From contig NZ_LNAL01000006.1 in the NCBI RefSeq assembly GCF_001483135.1, positions 62,003-126,002 of the forward strand: a stretch of DNA of 64,000 bases. Reading direction: 5' to 3'. How positions within the stretch are numbered: the first letter of the stretch is position 1; each line of letters starts with the position of its first letter. This document shows, piece by piece, positions 16,719 to 27,978 of this stretch. Source of the stretch: Solirubrum puertoriconensis (GTDB lineage Bacteria > Bacteroidota > Bacteroidia > Cytophagales > Hymenobacteraceae). A program made the position numbers and the translations under genes. The notes under the pieces were generated by a model that worked only from the letters and a program-made list of their open reading frames with translations, did not search any database and was not told the origin of the DNA.

Positions 16719-16766
16719 GCAAGCAAAAGCCCCGCTCCTCGGCCGAGGAGCGGGGCTTTTGCTTGC
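16719..16766. terminator. 48-bp perfect palindrome, bidirectional terminator
   Basis: Every base from 16719 to 16742 pairs with 16743-16766 (arms beginning GCAAGCAAAAGCCCCG). A-rich and T-rich segments inside the arms would give a U tract in either direction. It separates convergent lipA and the T9SS protein. Confidence 0.9.
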
Positions 16767-16777
16767 GGTGGGTTTCG

Positions 16778-19195
16778 CTAGCGTACTACGCGCAACACTT
16801 GCTGCTTGCCATCGGCCGCGACAAGGCGCAGCAGATACGAGCCGGGCTTGAGCGCGCCTAGGTCTTCCAGCGTTACGGTTTGGGCGGCAGGTGCCAGCGC
16901 CGTGGTGCGCACCGTACGACCTAGGGCATCGAGCAGCTCTACCGTGGCTGCCATACGTAAGGGACGCTCTAGGCGCACTTGCAAGCGGTTGCCGAAGGGC
17001 ACCGGATAGGCCGCCACGCCCAGGTCGGCAGTGCGGGGTGCTTGCGCCGAAAGCACCGTGAACTCGTAGGCGCCTAGGTCGGGGGTGGTGCTGTGCCGCA
17101 AGGTGCCCATAACATCGGAGGTTACCTCGGCTAGCGCAACGCCTTTGCCTTTGAGCAAGCCGCTGGTAGGGCGCAAATCGGTGGCCGATACAAACCTGGG
17201 GTTTTCGCCGAGGCTGTTGGCATCTTGGCTGGTAGCGGTGCGCCACTCGGGCAAGGCAGCGTGCTCGAAAGTAGTGGTGCGGCCTACAAACCCGCCGGTG
17301 CTGTTGGCCAAGTGCAGGTTGTTGTAATCGACCACCGAGCCCGTACTGCCCGCCGTGCTCGTGAGGAAGTACAGCACGTAATGCTTGCCCGAGGTCTGTG
17401 CGCCCGTGAGGTTGGCGAAGATGTTGTTCCGGATGTCAACCTTGCCGCCCGCAGCAGCCGAACCACTCGATTCGAAAGCCGCGCTGATGAATTTCGCGTC
17501 GGTGCCGGCATCAACCTGCACGGTGTTGTGCCACAAGGCAATCTTGGTGTCGGCGTTAGAGCCGGTAGTGGTCACGTGAATGCCGCGCAGCAGCCGGTTG
17601 GCTGGCGTGGTGGTAGCGTTGAAATCGCGCGCAATGCCCGAAATCACGTTGTTGTAGATGTAAACCGCCTGCGTGCCCGCGGTGTGCGGCGCTACGGCCA
17701 AGCCGTTGGCCGAGATGGTAGTGGAGGTGCTGGTAGCGCTGGCAAAGCGCACATCCAAGATACGGTTGTTGTAGAGGCGGCTGGCTGCGGCATTGGTACC
17801 CTGCAGGCCTAGGGCCTGAATACCGTATACCGCTGCGTTGCTCGAGTGTACGCCCCGGATCAGGTTGTCGTACACGAGCGCGTGGTATTGGTTCTCTAGC
17901 TGAATGCCGTAGCTCAGCGTGGCATTGCCGATGTCGCCGGGTGTGCCGTTGCCTACCTGCACGTTGGCTACCTCGTTATCCATGTCGGGGTAGGCGGTTT
18001 CGGCGCCCAGCAGCCACACGCCGCTGTTGGCATTGCTGATCTTCAGATTGTGGTAGTGGTTGCCGATGTTTACGCCCGTGCCCGCCGTGGGAGCACCAGC
18101 GCCGTAATTTGCGCCCGTGCCTTGTAGCAGCCCCACCGAGTTGATGGCGCGGTTAAGCGTAATGTTGGCGTTGCGAATGATGTTGCCCTGCGTACCATTG
18201 GTAGGAGAGACATTGCGCACGCGGTAGCCGTAAAGCGGGCCGTTGCCAGTGCCGGCTTGCACGTCGAGCCCGTCAAACGTAACGTAATCGGCACCGGCTA
18301 AGTCGATTGCCGCAGCACCGGTGTTTAATTGCACTACCGGGTTGGCACCGGTGCCCGCCTTGCGGAACACAATGCGCGCCGTGGCGCTGCCGCTGGCCTG
18401 CAGGGGCGGCAAGGCTTCGCTGAAGACTTGCCCTGCAGCTACGTCGAAGGTTATGGCACCTGCTGCGCCTGCTTGGTTCAGCCGCTCGAAAGCAGCCCGC
18501 AGCGAGGCGAAGTTGGTGGCGCTGATGGGCAGCGAATTGTCGATGGTGTAGGTACCGGCCGCCAGCGGCTGTACCGTGCTGGCTGTAAGCACCACGTTGT
18601 CGATGGCTGCTGGCATTTGACTGCCCGAAGACGAGTTGTTGCTCCAGGTAAAAATCAGGCGGCGCGTGGTGCCGGCTAACGCAGCACCGCCGGGCAGAGG
18701 CAGCGTAAGGCGAGCGTAGCTATTCTGTTGGCTGAGCGGGGCCGTGGTTACTAGTACCGCATTGGCGCTGGCCGGTGGCTGAGCTCCGGCAGTGGGCGTA
18801 AAGTCTTCGGGAGCCAGGTACACGCGTAGCACGTCGTTGGGAGCCACATCGCCCTGGTTTTTCCAGTCGAAGGAAAGCTCGAACACGTTGTTGCCGGCAG
18901 GCAGCGCTACGGTACGGTACAAGTGCGATACCGACGTGGTGCTGAGGTCGTACTCGTGCGTGGTGCCGTTGTCTTTGGTTATAAAGGCCGCTTTGCTACC
19001 CGCAGTAGTAGGGCCGTTGCCGGGCACGCTGCCGGCAAACCACTTGTTGGCAATGGCGTTGGCAGCCGTAAAGGAGCCAAAGTCGGCGCCTTCAAAGTCC
19101 TCGGAAAATACGGTGGTTTGAGCATGCGCCGCTAGTGGAAAAAGCAAGCCGAGCAGCGGCAGCCATAAGCGCCGGGTTGGTAGATATGTTGTCAT
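16778..19195 (-). CDS. Secreted beta-helix protein with type IX secretion sorting domain
   Basis: 805 residues. Signal peptide to AHAQT. Residues ~28-210 look like a jelly-roll or MAM/cleaved-adhesin-type module (FSEDFEGADFGSFTAANAIA, AAIDNVVLTAS). Residues ~240-690 contain irregular short strand repeats with many Asn residues typical of a right-handed parallel beta-helix (VTFDGLDVQ, GNIIRNANITLN, HYHNLKISNANSGVWLLGAE, VYIYNNVISGI, NTVQV, VDIRNNIFANL). The last ~80 residues (AAYPVPFGNRLQVRLERPLR to KPGSYLLRLV and QVLRVVR) form a type A T9SS C-terminal sorting domain, so it should be exported and attached to the cell surface. Substrate or ligand is unknown; the beta-helix suggests polysaccharide binding or cleavage. 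Confidence 0.87.
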   Translation of the reverse strand: MTTYLPTRRLWLPLLGLLFPLAAHAQTTVFSEDFEGADFGSFTAANAIANKWFAGSVPGNGPTTAGSKAAFITKDNGTTHEYDLSTTSVSHLYRTVALPAGNNVFELSFDWKNQGDVAPNDVLRVYLAPEDFTPTAGAQPPASANAVLVTTAPLSQQNSYARLTLPLPGGAALAGTTRRLIFTWSNNSSSGSQMPAAIDNVVLTASTVQPLAAGTYTIDNSLPISATNFASLRAAFERLNQAGAAGAITFDVAAGQVFSEALPPLQASGSATARIVFRKAGTGANPVVQLNTGAAAIDLAGADYVTFDGLDVQAGTGNGPLYGYRVRNVSPTNGTQGNIIRNANITLNRAINSVGLLQGTGANYGAGAPTAGTGVNIGNHYHNLKISNANSGVWLLGAETAYPDMDNEVANVQVGNGTPGDIGNATLSYGIQLENQYHALVYDNLIRGVHSSNAAVYGIQALGLQGTNAAASRLYNNRILDVRFASATSTSTTISANGLAVAPHTAGTQAVYIYNNVISGIARDFNATTTPANRLLRGIHVTTTGSNADTKIALWHNTVQVDAGTDAKFISAAFESSGSAAAGGKVDIRNNIFANLTGAQTSGKHYVLYFLTSTAGSTGSVVDYNNLHLANSTGGFVGRTTTFEHAALPEWRTATSQDANSLGENPRFVSATDLRPTSGLLKGKGVALAEVTSDVMGTLRHSTTPDLGAYEFTVLSAQAPRTADLGVAAYPVPFGNRLQVRLERPLRMAATVELLDALGRTVRTTALAPAAQTVTLEDLGALKPGSYLLRLVAADGKQQVLRVVR

Positions 19196-19338
19196 GCAGG
19201 GTAGGGAAGCGCAGATTAGTCAAGAGTAATCAGCGCAAATTAGCCTTTTTACTGCCCAGCTTCGCTGCTGCCGATGGTACAATGCTGTATTACCTGTGCG
19301 CCCTAGGTGCCCAATGCGGGTACCGGCTAAGGCACAAA

Positions 19339-19368
19339 AAAAGCCCCGCCGGTGGTGGCGGGGCTTTT
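19339..19368. terminator. Terminator of the DUF4136 gene
   Basis: A 12-bp perfect stem (AAAAGCCCCGCC / GGCGGGGCTTTT) with a 6-base loop. The long A run to its left gives a good U tract for the reverse-strand gene. Confidence 0.85.
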
Positions 19369-19393
19369 CAAAAGTTACGTGGTGTGCTTACGC

Positions 19394-20002
19394 TTAGCGG
19401 CGAGCGGTGTTATCGGTAGGAGGGTAGGTGCCCAGCACACCCGAAACGATGCGGTTCACTTCCTCATCCGACAGGTTCTGCTCGTCTACCTGGCTTTGGC
19501 CGTAGCCACGCCATACCAGCTCTTTGCGCTTGGCATCCACGATATCGATGATAACGTTGCCGGCCTTGTACTCCACTACAGGCTGCTGATACAGGCCGCG
19601 GTTCCAGCCGTAGCCCCAGTACGGATACCAGCCGTAAGGGCCGTACGGTACGGCCGTGTTGGTGCGCTGCTTATCCTCTACGCGCGCCGAGTAGGCCACG
19701 TACACGTCGGGGTTCTTCTCCACCTTCGCCATGCCTTTGCGTACCATCTCGGCTTCTACCGAGCGGCGCATGCGCTTGTCGAAGAACGAGTTGTATCCTT
19801 GAGCAGGGCCGCCTTCAGCGTCGGAGGGTTGCTGGGGGTACCACGCCCACGTTTTGTAGTTGCGGAAGTTAACGGCATGATCGAAGTCGGAGGTGACGCC
19901 TACACGCGGAATGGAGGCACAGCCAGCCGAGCCCAACAGCAGGGCAAGCCCAACAGCAGCCAGCGCCGCCGGACGGATGAACAATTGAGTGATGGATTTC
20001 AT
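19394..20002 (-). CDS. DUF4136 lipoprotein
   Basis: 202 residues from MKSITQLFIRPAALAAVGLA, with a lipobox at GSAGC (Cys28). The DUF4136 body is recognisable: VTSDFDHAVNFRNYKTWAWY, then YNSFFDKRMRRSVEAEMVRK, NPDVYVAYSARVEDKQR, VVEYKAGNVIIDIVDAKRKE, LVWRG and DEEVNRIVSGVLGTYPP. An aromatic Gly/Tyr/Trp loop (YGPYGWYPYWGYGWN) is inserted in the middle, as in many Bacteroidota members. Such proteins are envelope lipoproteins of unknown role. An ATG four codons earlier (20014) is an alternative start. Divergent from the SH3-like lipoprotein pair. Confidence 0.88.
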   Translation of the reverse strand: MKSITQLFIRPAALAAVGLALLLGSAGCASIPRVGVTSDFDHAVNFRNYKTWAWYPQQPSDAEGGPAQGYNSFFDKRMRRSVEAEMVRKGMAKVEKNPDVYVAYSARVEDKQRTNTAVPYGPYGWYPYWGYGWNRGLYQQPVVEYKAGNVIIDIVDAKRKELVWRGYGQSQVDEQNLSDEEVNRIVSGVLGTYPPTDNTARR

Positions 20003-20216
20003 AAGAAGGTGCATAGTGAAACGCGCTCAAAACCGCCGCTGCGTACTGCGTTGGCCCATTTTGCTGGCGCATTAGTATAACACCTAGGGTAGGGCGTACG
20101 TTCCCCATTATTGTATATCCCGAAGAATGTAGTAGAATAAAAAGACAGGAATATTTTGATATAATACTGACGAGTTACATATTGTAGCACAGCTCTGTTT
20201 CCCCAAAATCCTACCC

Positions 20217-20510
20217 ATGATCCGCCTATTGTTTGCTGCGCTCCTGCTGACGCTCGGGGCCTGCGCCACCGCCAAAGACGATGTGGCTAAAATCCCAACG
20301 CTGCTGCCGGTAGCCATCGACCGCACCACCGGCACTACCTGCGGCCTCTACAGCCAAGCCTCTACCCAGTCCGAAATGCTGGCCATGGTTGATGAAGGCG
20401 CCAAGGTTCAAGTGCTCGATTCGGCCAATGCCCACTTTGTGCGCGCCCGCATGAGCAAGGACGGCAAAACCCTCACGGGCTTTATGTACAAAGCCTGCCT
20501 AGGTAAGTAA
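20217..20510 (+). CDS. Small SH3-like lipoprotein, copy 1
   Basis: 97 residues. Lipobox LGAC (Cys16). The rest (TTCGLYSQASTQSEMLAMVD, EGAKVQVLDSANAHFVRARM, GFMYKACLGK) has the spacing of a bacterial SH3 domain, with a conserved Cys pair (CGLY and KAC) that may form a disulphide. It is a tandem paralogue of the next gene, 87 bases downstream: both have the AKDD start to the mature protein, a CxLY motif, a VQV(L/M)D strand and a GxMYxxC ending. It is preceded by an A/T-rich promoter region of about 110 bases shared with the divergent DUF4136 gene. Confidence 0.65.
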   Translation: MIRLLFAALLLTLGACATAKDDVAKIPTLLPVAIDRTTGTTCGLYSQASTQSEMLAMVDEGAKVQVLDSANAHFVRARMSKDGKTLTGFMYKACLGK

Positions 20511-20597
20511 AGTATTTATGTGGGCGCCGCTCGCCAGGCATTTTTTCACTTTTCGGCACCCAATCAATTTACTATCTTCCTGACATAATTCAGTTAT

Positions 20598-20894
20598 ATG
20601 AAAAAAGCTCTACTGTTCTGTTCCCTCGTAGCCCTAGGTGCCTGCAGCGCCGCCAAAGATGATGGCAGCTCGGCATCGCGTGGCAACCGCACACCCGTAG
20701 CACACAACACCGTAGTAGAATGCGCCCTCTACGACGGCATGAAGAAGGAAGCCACGCAACTGATGACGGTGGCTTCGGGCATGGAAGTACAAGTGATGGA
20801 TACCGTCGATACGTACTTTGTAAAGGCCCGCGTTACCAACCCCGCCGGCGAAGCGCAGGTGGGTTACATGTACCGCTCTTGCTTTAGCCGCTAA
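20598..20894 (+). CDS. Small SH3-like lipoprotein, copy 2
   Basis: 98 residues. Lipobox LGAC (Cys16), mature start SAAKDDGSS. It carries the same layout as copy 1: VVECALYDGMKKEATQLMTV, MEVQVMDTVDTYFVKARVTN, VGYMYRSCFSR. Identity with copy 1 is moderate, so the duplication is not recent. Function is unknown; SH3b domains often bind cell wall or partner proteins. It ends at a strong bidirectional terminator. Confidence 0.65.
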   Translation: MKKALLFCSLVALGACSAAKDDGSSASRGNRTPVAHNTVVECALYDGMKKEATQLMTVASGMEVQVMDTVDTYFVKARVTNPAGEAQVGYMYRSCFSR

Positions 20895-20909
20895 CCCTAG
20901 GTGCCTCGC

Positions 20910-20951
20910 AACAAAAAGGCCCGCTGCCATCTGGCAGCGGGCCTTTTTGTT
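20910..20951. terminator. Bidirectional terminator between the SH3-like gene and gcvP
   Basis: A 20-bp perfect stem with a 2-base loop; its arms start AACAAAAAGGCCCG and end CGGGCCTTTTTGTT, so there is a T tract in both directions. Confidence 0.92.
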
Positions 20952-21029
20952 GGTAGTTAGTACTCAGTATTTGGTAGTGGGCACTCAGCTCTGCTCAATC
21001 AGTACCAAGTGCCCACAACCGTTTACCGG

Positions 21030-23948
<2,919 letters not shown>

Positions 23949-24261
23949 ACAGGGAAACAGATGGATGGCGGGAAATGGGACCTCGTTAGGCCCTAACAAA
24001 GGTAGCTTGAAATGGATTGCCCCTTAAACCAAAAACCCGATGAAAATGTGCAAAATGAGGAAGCATGGGTTTGGGCCGAACGGTAAATGCGCGGGTGCAC
24101 CAGCAAGGGGCCCCGCGCAAGCAGGCTACCTAGGGGGCTTGGCAGCGGGCAGTGCATGCGGCGCCGGGCAGCAGGGCTTGTAAGGGCAACAGGGCGTAGC
24201 GACGCATTTATGCCTGAAAACAATAGCTTTGCCGTTACCACCCACCCGTTCTGTTACTGCT
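23949..24261. other. Divergent intergenic region between gcvP and the saccharopine dehydrogenase-like gene
   Basis: About 310 bases with no convincing gene. The gcvP side holds the TACCTTTG box. The middle is G-rich (GCGGCGCCGGGCAGCAGGG near 24160) without a clear regulatory palindrome. I see no riboswitch-like glycine aptamer. Confidence 0.5.
23997..24004 (-). promoter_or_regulatory. -7 promoter box of gcvP
   Basis: TACCTTTG on the reverse strand, a perfect TAnnTTTG, about 48 bases before the gcvP ATG. There is no TTTG at exactly -33. Confidence 0.55.
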
Positions 24262-25497
24262 ATGCCACCCATCCGTTTAGGCCTTATCCGCGAAGGCAAA
24301 GTACCCGTCGACCGCCGCGTGCCGCTTACCCCCAAGAAGTGCGTAGAGGTGCAGCACACCTGGCCCCACGTGAAAGTGGTGGTGCAGAGCAGCGACATCC
24401 GCAGCTACGACGACCAAGAGTACCGCGACCTAGGCATTGAGGTGCAAGCCGACGTATCGGACTGCGATATTTTGATGGGCGTGAAGGAGGTGCCCGTGGC
24501 GCAGCTCATTCCGCACAAAACCTACCTGTTCTTCTCGCACACGGTAAAAAAGCAGCCGGCCAACCGCGAGCTGCTGCGCCAAGTGTTGCAGAAAGACATC
24601 ACGCTTATCGACTACGAAATGCTCACCAACGCCGAGGCCGAGCGGATTGTGGCCTTTGGGCGCTGGGCTGGCATTGTAGGCGCCTACAACGGGCTGCTCA
24701 CCTACGGCCGCAAGCACGGGTTGTACCAGCTTAAGCCTGCCTACCAGTGCACCGACCTAGGCGACATGCAGGAGGAGTACTTTAAGGTAAAGCGCCTGCC
24801 GCCCATCAAAATTGCCGTTACGGGCTCGGGCCGCGTAGCCAAGGGCGCTTTGGAAGTGCTCGATTGCATGGGCATCCGGCGCGTGAGCGTGTACGATTAC
24901 CTCTACCACGATTTCGCGGAGCCGGTGTACACGCAGCTGCGCTCTTCTGATTACAACGCCCGCCTCGATGGCCGCGTGTGGGACACCCCCGATTTCCACC
25001 GCAACCCGCAGGAGTATAAGTCCACCTTCGACAAGTTTCTGCCCGTAACCGACTTACTGATTGCCTGCGCTTACTGGCACCCCACGGCACCTAGGCTGTT
25101 TTCGGAAGACGACACGCGCCGCCCCGACTTCCGCATCAATACCATTGCCGATGTTACCTGCGATGTCGACGGCTCGATACCGGTAACCAAGCGCAGCACC
25201 AGCATCCCCGATCCAGCTTTCGACTACAACCCCACCACCGGCGAGCTGGAGGCCGCGTACTCGCGCCCCGGCAACATCACGGTAATGGCGGTGGACAACC
25301 TGCCGTGCGAGCTGCCCCGCAACGCCTCGCGCGACTTCGGGCGGCAGCTTATTGATAATGTGTTCCCGCACCTGTTCGGCCCCGACCCTGATAAGGTAGT
25401 GGAGCGGGCAACCATTGCCGCCCACGGGCAGCTCGCTCCTAGGTTCGAGTACCTGCACGATTACGTGGGCGAAGACGTGCTAACCGGCGTGCACTAG
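24262..25497 (+). CDS. Saccharopine dehydrogenase (lysine-forming)/alanine dehydrogenase-like oxidoreductase
   Basis: 411 residues from MPPIRLGLIREGKVPVDRRV. The N-terminal half is the AlaDh/PNT-type domain (RVPLTPKKCVEVQHTW, VKEVPVAQLIPHKTYLFFSH). The NAD-binding core contains IKIAVTGSGRVAKGALEVLD. INTIADVTCDVDGSIP and NITVMAVDNLPCELPRNASR are signatures shared with LYS1-type saccharopine dehydrogenase. In fungi LYS1 makes lysine in the aminoadipate route; in Bacteroidota close relatives are common and may act on saccharopine or another amino-acid conjugate in lysine breakdown. Monocistronic, divergent from gcvP. Confidence 0.82.
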   Translation: MPPIRLGLIREGKVPVDRRVPLTPKKCVEVQHTWPHVKVVVQSSDIRSYDDQEYRDLGIEVQADVSDCDILMGVKEVPVAQLIPHKTYLFFSHTVKKQPANRELLRQVLQKDITLIDYEMLTNAEAERIVAFGRWAGIVGAYNGLLTYGRKHGLYQLKPAYQCTDLGDMQEEYFKVKRLPPIKIAVTGSGRVAKGALEVLDCMGIRRVSVYDYLYHDFAEPVYTQLRSSDYNARLDGRVWDTPDFHRNPQEYKSTFDKFLPVTDLLIACAYWHPTAPRLFSEDDTRRPDFRINTIADVTCDVDGSIPVTKRSTSIPDPAFDYNPTTGELEAAYSRPGNITVMAVDNLPCELPRNASRDFGRQLIDNVFPHLFGPDPDKVVERATIAAHGQLAPRFEYLHDYVGEDVLTGVH

Positions 25498-25512
25498 CCC
25501 AACTAAACGCCA

Positions 25513-25547
25513 ACAAAAAAGCCCGCTCGGCATTGCCAAGCGGGCTT
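25513..25547 (-). terminator. Terminator of the DUF1206 gene
   Basis: A 9-bp stem AAGCCCGCT / AGCGGGCTT whose loop contains a further GGC/GCC pair. The AAAAAA run on its left becomes the U tract of the reverse strand. It may also help end the convergent forward gene. Confidence 0.75.
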
Positions 25548-25570
25548 CGTTGTGTTTTGACCTAGGCGGC

Positions 25571-26407
25571 TTACACGCCGCGCAGGATGGGGTACTTGGC
25601 CCGGACAAACATGTACAGGCCGTAGGCCACCAGGCCCAGTGCCACTACCAGCATAATGCCCGAGCCCATGCTGGCCAAAAAGTCGAAGGCGCCTTCGGTG
25701 CCTTGCGCTTCGTTGGCGTTGCTGTGCATGGCTGCCTGAATCAGGAAATAGCCCAGAATAGCCCACACAATGCCACGCGCCGTGTAGCCTAGTTGGCCCA
25801 CGCGGTGTACCATGCGCTGCTGATTAGCCGGAATGCGGCTGGAGTTTACGTGCTTGGCAAACGAGCCGGAGTAAGCCCGCATCAGTTGGTAAATGCCAAT
25901 GCCGATTACCGTCAGGCCAATAGCGCCTACCAGCCACTGCCCATACGATTGCTCGAGCAGGGTGGCTACAAACGACTGCCTAGAGTTGCCGCCACTGTTG
26001 GCTGAGGTATTTTCGAAAGCTGCTTTGCCGGCGATGTAGGCCAGCACGCCATAACCCAAAGCGCTGGCTGCATACGCAAGGCGCTTGCCCATGCCTTTGG
26101 CGTCGTTGCCGTGGCCCTCGGTGTCGCGAATGGCCTGCACCAAGCGCCAGATAACGTAGCCCGCCAGCCCCAGGGCTACAAGGCCCAGCAGCCAGCGGCC
26201 CATGGGCATGTCCTGAATGGTTTGCAGCACCTGCGTTTTGCTGGCGGTGCGGCCGCCTTCGGTACCGGTGGCCGCCATTACGGCCAGCACGCCAAGAACG
26301 GTGTACACAACACCTTTCGCGGCAAAGCCTAGGCGAGCCAGAGTACGGATGCCATCGGAGGGCGAAGCCGGAAGGTGAGTAGGAATATGAGACGCTAGAG
26401 TAGCCAT
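25571..26407 (-). CDS. DUF1206 membrane protein
   Basis: 278 residues with six predicted membrane segments in three paired repeats, the DUF1206 arrangement. Each repeat starts with a motif of the LARLGFAAKGVVYTVLGVLA type; the others are AYAASALGYGVLAYIAGKAA and VGQLGYTARGIVWAILGYFL. The second halves are MGRWLLGLVALGLAGYVIWR, YGQWLVGAIGLTVIGIGIYQ and SGIMLVVALGLVAYGLYMFV. Function is unknown across the family; members are often stress-associated inner-membrane proteins. Monocistronic. Confidence 0.9.
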   Translation of the reverse strand: MATLASHIPTHLPASPSDGIRTLARLGFAAKGVVYTVLGVLAVMAATGTEGGRTASKTQVLQTIQDMPMGRWLLGLVALGLAGYVIWRLVQAIRDTEGHGNDAKGMGKRLAYAASALGYGVLAYIAGKAAFENTSANSGGNSRQSFVATLLEQSYGQWLVGAIGLTVIGIGIYQLMRAYSGSFAKHVNSSRIPANQQRMVHRVGQLGYTARGIVWAILGYFLIQAAMHSNANEAQGTEGAFDFLASMGSGIMLVVALGLVAYGLYMFVRAKYPILRGV

Positions 26408-26471
26408 GGTGTTTGGGTCGGAAAAGTGAACACCCTAGCATACGCATCAATTACGCCGAAAGGTTAGGGTA

Positions 26472-27035
26472 CTACAGCTTATTGCTAAGCGCAAGCTGTG
26501 GCCGGAACACGGTGGCCCCTAATGCTTTAAGCGGGTAGTTCTCGGGCAGATCGAGCGTTACGACCGGCTTTTGCCGGAAGGCCGCGTGTTGCAGCAAGTC
26601 GTTGAGGTTGCCGCCCGGCGTGAGGTAGGGAATGAAAAATGAGTCGGCCAGATCGGCAATCAGTAGGTTGCGGATGTTGGCCGTGTCTTGGGTGATGGTG
26701 TGCACATCCTCGGCAAAGGGCGTGATGAACAGCAGGCGCCCGGCCGCAATCTGCATTTCGTACTCGAAGCGCGTGCTGGGCTGAATGCCGCGGGCCAGTG
26801 CATAAACCACAGGTTGCCACAAGCCCTGCAACAAATAGCGTAGCACCTTTTGCTCGAGCCTGGAGTGGAACCCCGACAGCACGCAGGTACCTAAGGAGCG
26901 CTGCTCGAGTGCCCACAGGTATACTTGGCGCTCAATGGCGCTTGGATAATCGCGCGAGCAGAGGAACGCGGTTTTAGGCAGTCGCAGCAGGGCTTTGTTG
27001 CCTAAGGTTAAAAATTGTTCTGCGCTGGTAATCAT
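26472..27035 (-). CDS. Conserved protein, possible DprA-like Rossmann fold
   Basis: 187 residues from MITSAEQFLTLGNKALLRLP. Segments TCVLSGFHSRLEQKVLRYLL, QPVVYALARGI and AAGRLLFITPFAEDVHTITQ look like successive beta-alpha units of a nucleotide-binding fold. They recall the SGxA-E--L loop region of DprA/Smf-like proteins, although the sequence is not close enough for a firm call. The C-terminal third (LADSFFIPYLTPGGNLNDLL) predicts mixed helix. An ATG 34 codons upstream opens a Cys-rich stretch that does not look like protein. Function unknown. Confidence 0.5.
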   Translation of the reverse strand: MITSAEQFLTLGNKALLRLPKTAFLCSRDYPSAIERQVYLWALEQRSLGTCVLSGFHSRLEQKVLRYLLQGLWQPVVYALARGIQPSTRFEYEMQIAAGRLLFITPFAEDVHTITQDTANIRNLLIADLADSFFIPYLTPGGNLNDLLQHAAFRQKPVVTLDLPENYPLKALGATVFRPQLALSNKL

Positions 27036-27098
27036 CGAGATACAAAACAAAATAAGGACGTATTTGGATGTGCATAGCGTGTGTTTATAGCAGTAGAA

Positions 27099-27123
27099 AG
27101 CCCCGCAGCAGCGCTGCGGGGCT
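27099..27123 (-). terminator. Terminator downstream of the 27180 gene
   Basis: An 11-bp perfect stem AGCCCCGCAGC / GCTGCGGGGCT with a 3-base loop, followed on the reverse strand by TTTCTACTG. Confidence 0.65.
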
Positions 27124-27179
27124 AGGATTGGTAGCATGCAGGTAAAATTTCTTACGGCTGGGTGCAGTCGAGGTTGCTC

Positions 27180-27773
27180 CTACAAGCCCTGGGTAGCCAG
27201 CAGCAGCACCAGCGCGGCCTGCATGCCAATAGCCACGCCAAAGCCCGCAGCGGCCTTGCCCGTGCGCCGGGCTTGTGCCTGCTTGCGGTAGCCGCGGTAG
27301 TAATCGGCATCCTGAAGCAGCTCGGGGTGCGGGGCGTTTAGCTTTGCGGCCCCAGGGGGCGTAGCCGCTATGACAGTGCCGCTAGCCAAGCCCAACAGCG
27401 GGCCGGCCCCGAACGGGGCAATGGAAGTAGCTCCGAACGTAATCCAGAACGCTCCTTTGCTGGGCTTGTAATGTTTGCGCGCATCGGCCTGGCCTAGCTG
27501 GTAACGCTCCTTGGCCGATAAACCTACGAATTGGCTGCTGGCGGCCGCCTCGGGGCTACTGAGAACCGGTTCAGCTAGGTTGTGGCCCAGGGTGTCGGCT
27601 AACAAGAAAGCATCCAGCTCGGCATCCGAGAGCAGAGTTGCCTGGGCTGCAGAGCTGGCAACAGCTACAGTAACAGGCGTTGCGGCATCGTGATCAGCCG
27701 AAGAGCTTTGCGCAAACGAAGCAACGTGGCCGAGCAACAGGCCGACGAATAAGAGTACTGAACGGCGGAGCAT
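27180..27773 (-). CDS. Exported protein with C-terminal membrane segments, unknown function
   Basis: 197 residues from MLRRSVLLFVGLLLGHVASF, with cleavage near FAQSS. A low-complexity Ala/Ser/Val stretch is followed by ERYQLGQADARKHYKPSKGA and two hydrophobic segments (FGAGPLLGLASGTVIAATPP and FGVAIGMQAALVLLLATQGL) separated by a basic loop YYRGYRKQAQARRTGKAA. I recognise no family. The layout is common among small Bacteroidota envelope proteins. The start at 27851 is rejected because it would place a long unrelated stretch before the signal peptide. Confidence 0.55.
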   Translation of the reverse strand: MLRRSVLLFVGLLLGHVASFAQSSSADHDAATPVTVAVASSAAQATLLSDAELDAFLLADTLGHNLAEPVLSSPEAAASSQFVGLSAKERYQLGQADARKHYKPSKGAFWITFGATSIAPFGAGPLLGLASGTVIAATPPGAAKLNAPHPELLQDADYYRGYRKQAQARRTGKAAAGFGVAIGMQAALVLLLATQGL

Positions 27774-27978
27774 ACAGGGGCTTGGAAATAGTGTTTTGAT
27801 GCTCCGAAAGTAGGCGCCCGCTCGGCTACACTGCCAACGAATAGTTGGCATAACCTGACTTTATAACACCTTGATATTTGATGTTAAGTGTTTGTTTACT
27901 AAAAAATTGATAGAGTATAAACTGACCTTGTAAACACGATATAGGTAAGGCTCGAGTCATTTTATGCATCTTTCATGC

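Noticed and set aside
16719-16766. 48-bp perfect palindrome as a mobile-element end or replication signal
   Set aside because: It lies between convergent genes, has built-in T tracts, and resembles the other terminators in the window.
24000-24261. Glycine riboswitch before gcvP or the neighbouring gene
   Set aside because: I could not trace the paired aptamer core, and the promoter box leaves too short a leader for gcvP.
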